Shown here: positions 4,888-5,820 of the stretch, in pieces
How positions within the stretch are numbered: position 1 is the stretch's first letter
Layout of the letters: each line of letters begins with the position of its first letter
NCBI GenBank assembly: GCA_023428335.1
Contig: JAEYYS010000260.1
Span: 1-5,820, forward strand
Source: Verrucomicrobiota bacterium
GTDB lineage: Bacteria > Verrucomicrobiota > Verrucomicrobiia > Verrucomicrobiales > Verrucomicrobiaceae
Direction of reading: 5' to 3'
Length of the DNA stretch: 5,820 nt
Made by a program: the position numbers and the translations under genes
The notes under the pieces: model-generated
The model's database searches: none
What the model was told of the DNA's origin: nothing
Seen by the model: only the letters and a program-made list of their open reading frames with translations

Positions 4888-5820
4888 TCAGCGCGAGACC
4901 GGCCGCAGGGCCTGCCAGAAACCGGCGACGTGCTCCCAGCGGCGAATGGCCGTGTCGATCAGGAACAGCAGCAGCAGGGCCAGCAGCAGATCGGGCCAGA
5001 GCTCGCGGTACTCGACGGCGCGTGCGGCATCCAGTGGCGGCACTTCACCGGGCTTCAGCACGCGTCCGCCGGTGAGGCGGGTGGCCTCGGCGAGCAGGGT
5101 TTCGTTGACGTTGCCCAGCCCGGCCTCGGACCCGGGGTTGTGGACGAGGCCGGCCGACACCAGATCGGCGCCGCTCTGCGCGCGCACCAGGTAAACCCCC
5201 GGCTGATCGGGGCGGAAGCTGCCCTCGTACAAGCCGGGACCGGTCTGTTCGAGGCGCAGTTTCTGGCGACTTTGCAAGGGGGCGCCGAGCGCGTCGGCGG
5301 CGACGAAAAACACCTCGGCATCGACGCGGGCATCGTTGGCGCGGGTGCCGGCATCGACCAGGCGATCGGCGCGCAGGCGGGCGACATCGCCGTCGAGCTG
5401 CAGGGCCAGATCCAGCTGCCGCCCCTGCGGCGGCCGTGCGGTCTCACGCAGCACCTGCGCCCAGAAGCGGCTGAAGTCCGGCCAGCGGGCGATCCACAGT
5501 GAGGCCCAGCGACTCTTGGCATCGCTGGTAAAGGCCGTCACCTTGCCGAGGCCGTAACGCCAGTGCGCCAGCAGGGGGTCACCCAGATCGGTGAGCAGCG
5601 GCGCCTGGGCAGTGGTCTTGCGCAGGGTCTTGACATGACCGAGCAGCGGCGGCGCACCCCAAGCCTCGAGTCCGGCCAGCATGGGATGCTTTTCGCTGAC
5701 CTGTGCCTCAAAGGGTTCCTCGCGCAGCATGCGACCGGCGTGCAGCAGGGTGTCCTGGGTGAAGATGCGGGTGATGGCCGCGGGATCGAGGGTGGAATAG
5801 GCCTGGCCGCCGCCGGCGGC
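4888..5820 (-). CDS. VWA/GATase-like membrane protein, C-terminal 310 residues (5' end off window)
   Basis: The frame is open to the window edge, so the ATG at 5730 is internal and the true start lies beyond 5820. Visible residues 1-30 (GGGQAYSTLDPAAITRIF and following) look like the end of a von Willebrand A domain. The next segment ends in GDPLLAHWRYGLGKVTAFTSD (80-100), a pattern I associate with the GATase1-like domain of large BatA/VWA-type membrane proteins. A probable beta-sandwich follows (about 134-230, with GLYEGSFRP and GVYLVRAQ). One membrane helix, LWPDLLLALLLLFLIDTAI (274-292), and a short basic tail end the protein. Family members are typically 800-950 residues with N-terminal membrane helices; most of the protein would then face the periplasm. 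The cellular role of this family is poorly known, and the amidotransferase-like fold usually lacks evidence of catalysis. The stop is 75 bp before feoA on the same strand. A promoter in that gap argues that feoAB is transcribed separately. Confidence 0.85.
   Translation of the reverse strand, partial: AAGGGQAYSTLDPAAITRIFTQDTLLHAGRMLREEPFEAQVSEKHPMLAGLEAWGAPPLLGHVKTLRKTTAQAPLLTDLGDPLLAHWRYGLGKVTAFTSDAKSRWASLWIARWPDFSRFWAQVLRETARPPQGRQLDLALQLDGDVARLRADRLVDAGTRANDARVDAEVFFVAADALGAPLQSRQKLRLEQTGPGLYEGSFRPDQPGVYLVRAQSGADLVSAGLVHNPGSEAGLGNVNETLLAEATRLTGGRVLKPGEVPPLDAARAVEYRELWPDLLLALLLLFLIDTAIRRWEHVAGFWQALRPVSR

Noticed and set aside
1..5820. CRISPR array, tRNA, rRNA or insertion sequence
   Set aside because: No spaced direct repeats, cloverleaf, rRNA-like stretch or transposase motif was seen on either strand.

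Overview
All recognisable genes in this window lie on the minus strand. They are described here in transcription order, from high to low coordinates. The flanks are GC-rich: one 60-base line inside feoB counted at 72% GC. Proteins are alanine- and arginine-rich. The window suggests a high-GC Gram-negative bacterium. The transketolase N-terminus (GHLGLPLG instead of the enterobacterial GHPGAPMG), a VWA/GATase-like membrane protein of a type I associate with Planctomycetes and Verrucomicrobia, and the lack of canonical Shine-Dalgarno sequences make me lean towards Verrucomicrobiota (Opitutus-like). This is recall, not a search result.

Layout. (1) 5820-4888: the C-terminal 310 residues of a large VWA/glutamine-amidotransferase-like membrane protein; its N-terminus is off the window. 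(2) A 75-bp gap with a plausible sigma70-type promoter (TTGCAA-16-TAGGAT). (3) feoA (4812-4582) and feoB (4585-2414), overlapping by ATGA: a ferrous iron uptake operon. (4) A two-gene module, 2351-1533: a 57-residue very basic protein, then a 213-residue protein of a TIR/nucleoside-deoxyribosyltransferase-like appearance, 3 bases apart. This module is clearly AT-richer (42-50% GC in the lines counted) than both neighbours, and the base composition changes almost exactly at the feoB stop and at a hairpin before the next gene. (5) A GC-rich hairpin, 1529-1486. (6) The first 475 codons of a transketolase gene (1426 to the window edge).

How they fit together. feoA and feoB form a standard Fe(II) import unit. 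Transketolase is central carbon metabolism and the VWA protein is an unrelated envelope protein. The 57 aa/213 aa pair has no evident link to iron or sugar metabolism. It looks like horizontally acquired cargo placed between two housekeeping genes, and is the part of the window most likely to hold an undescribed system. Its function cannot be fixed from sequence alone. The long plus-strand reading frames opposite tkt and feoB are antisense shadows of GC-rich coding DNA.
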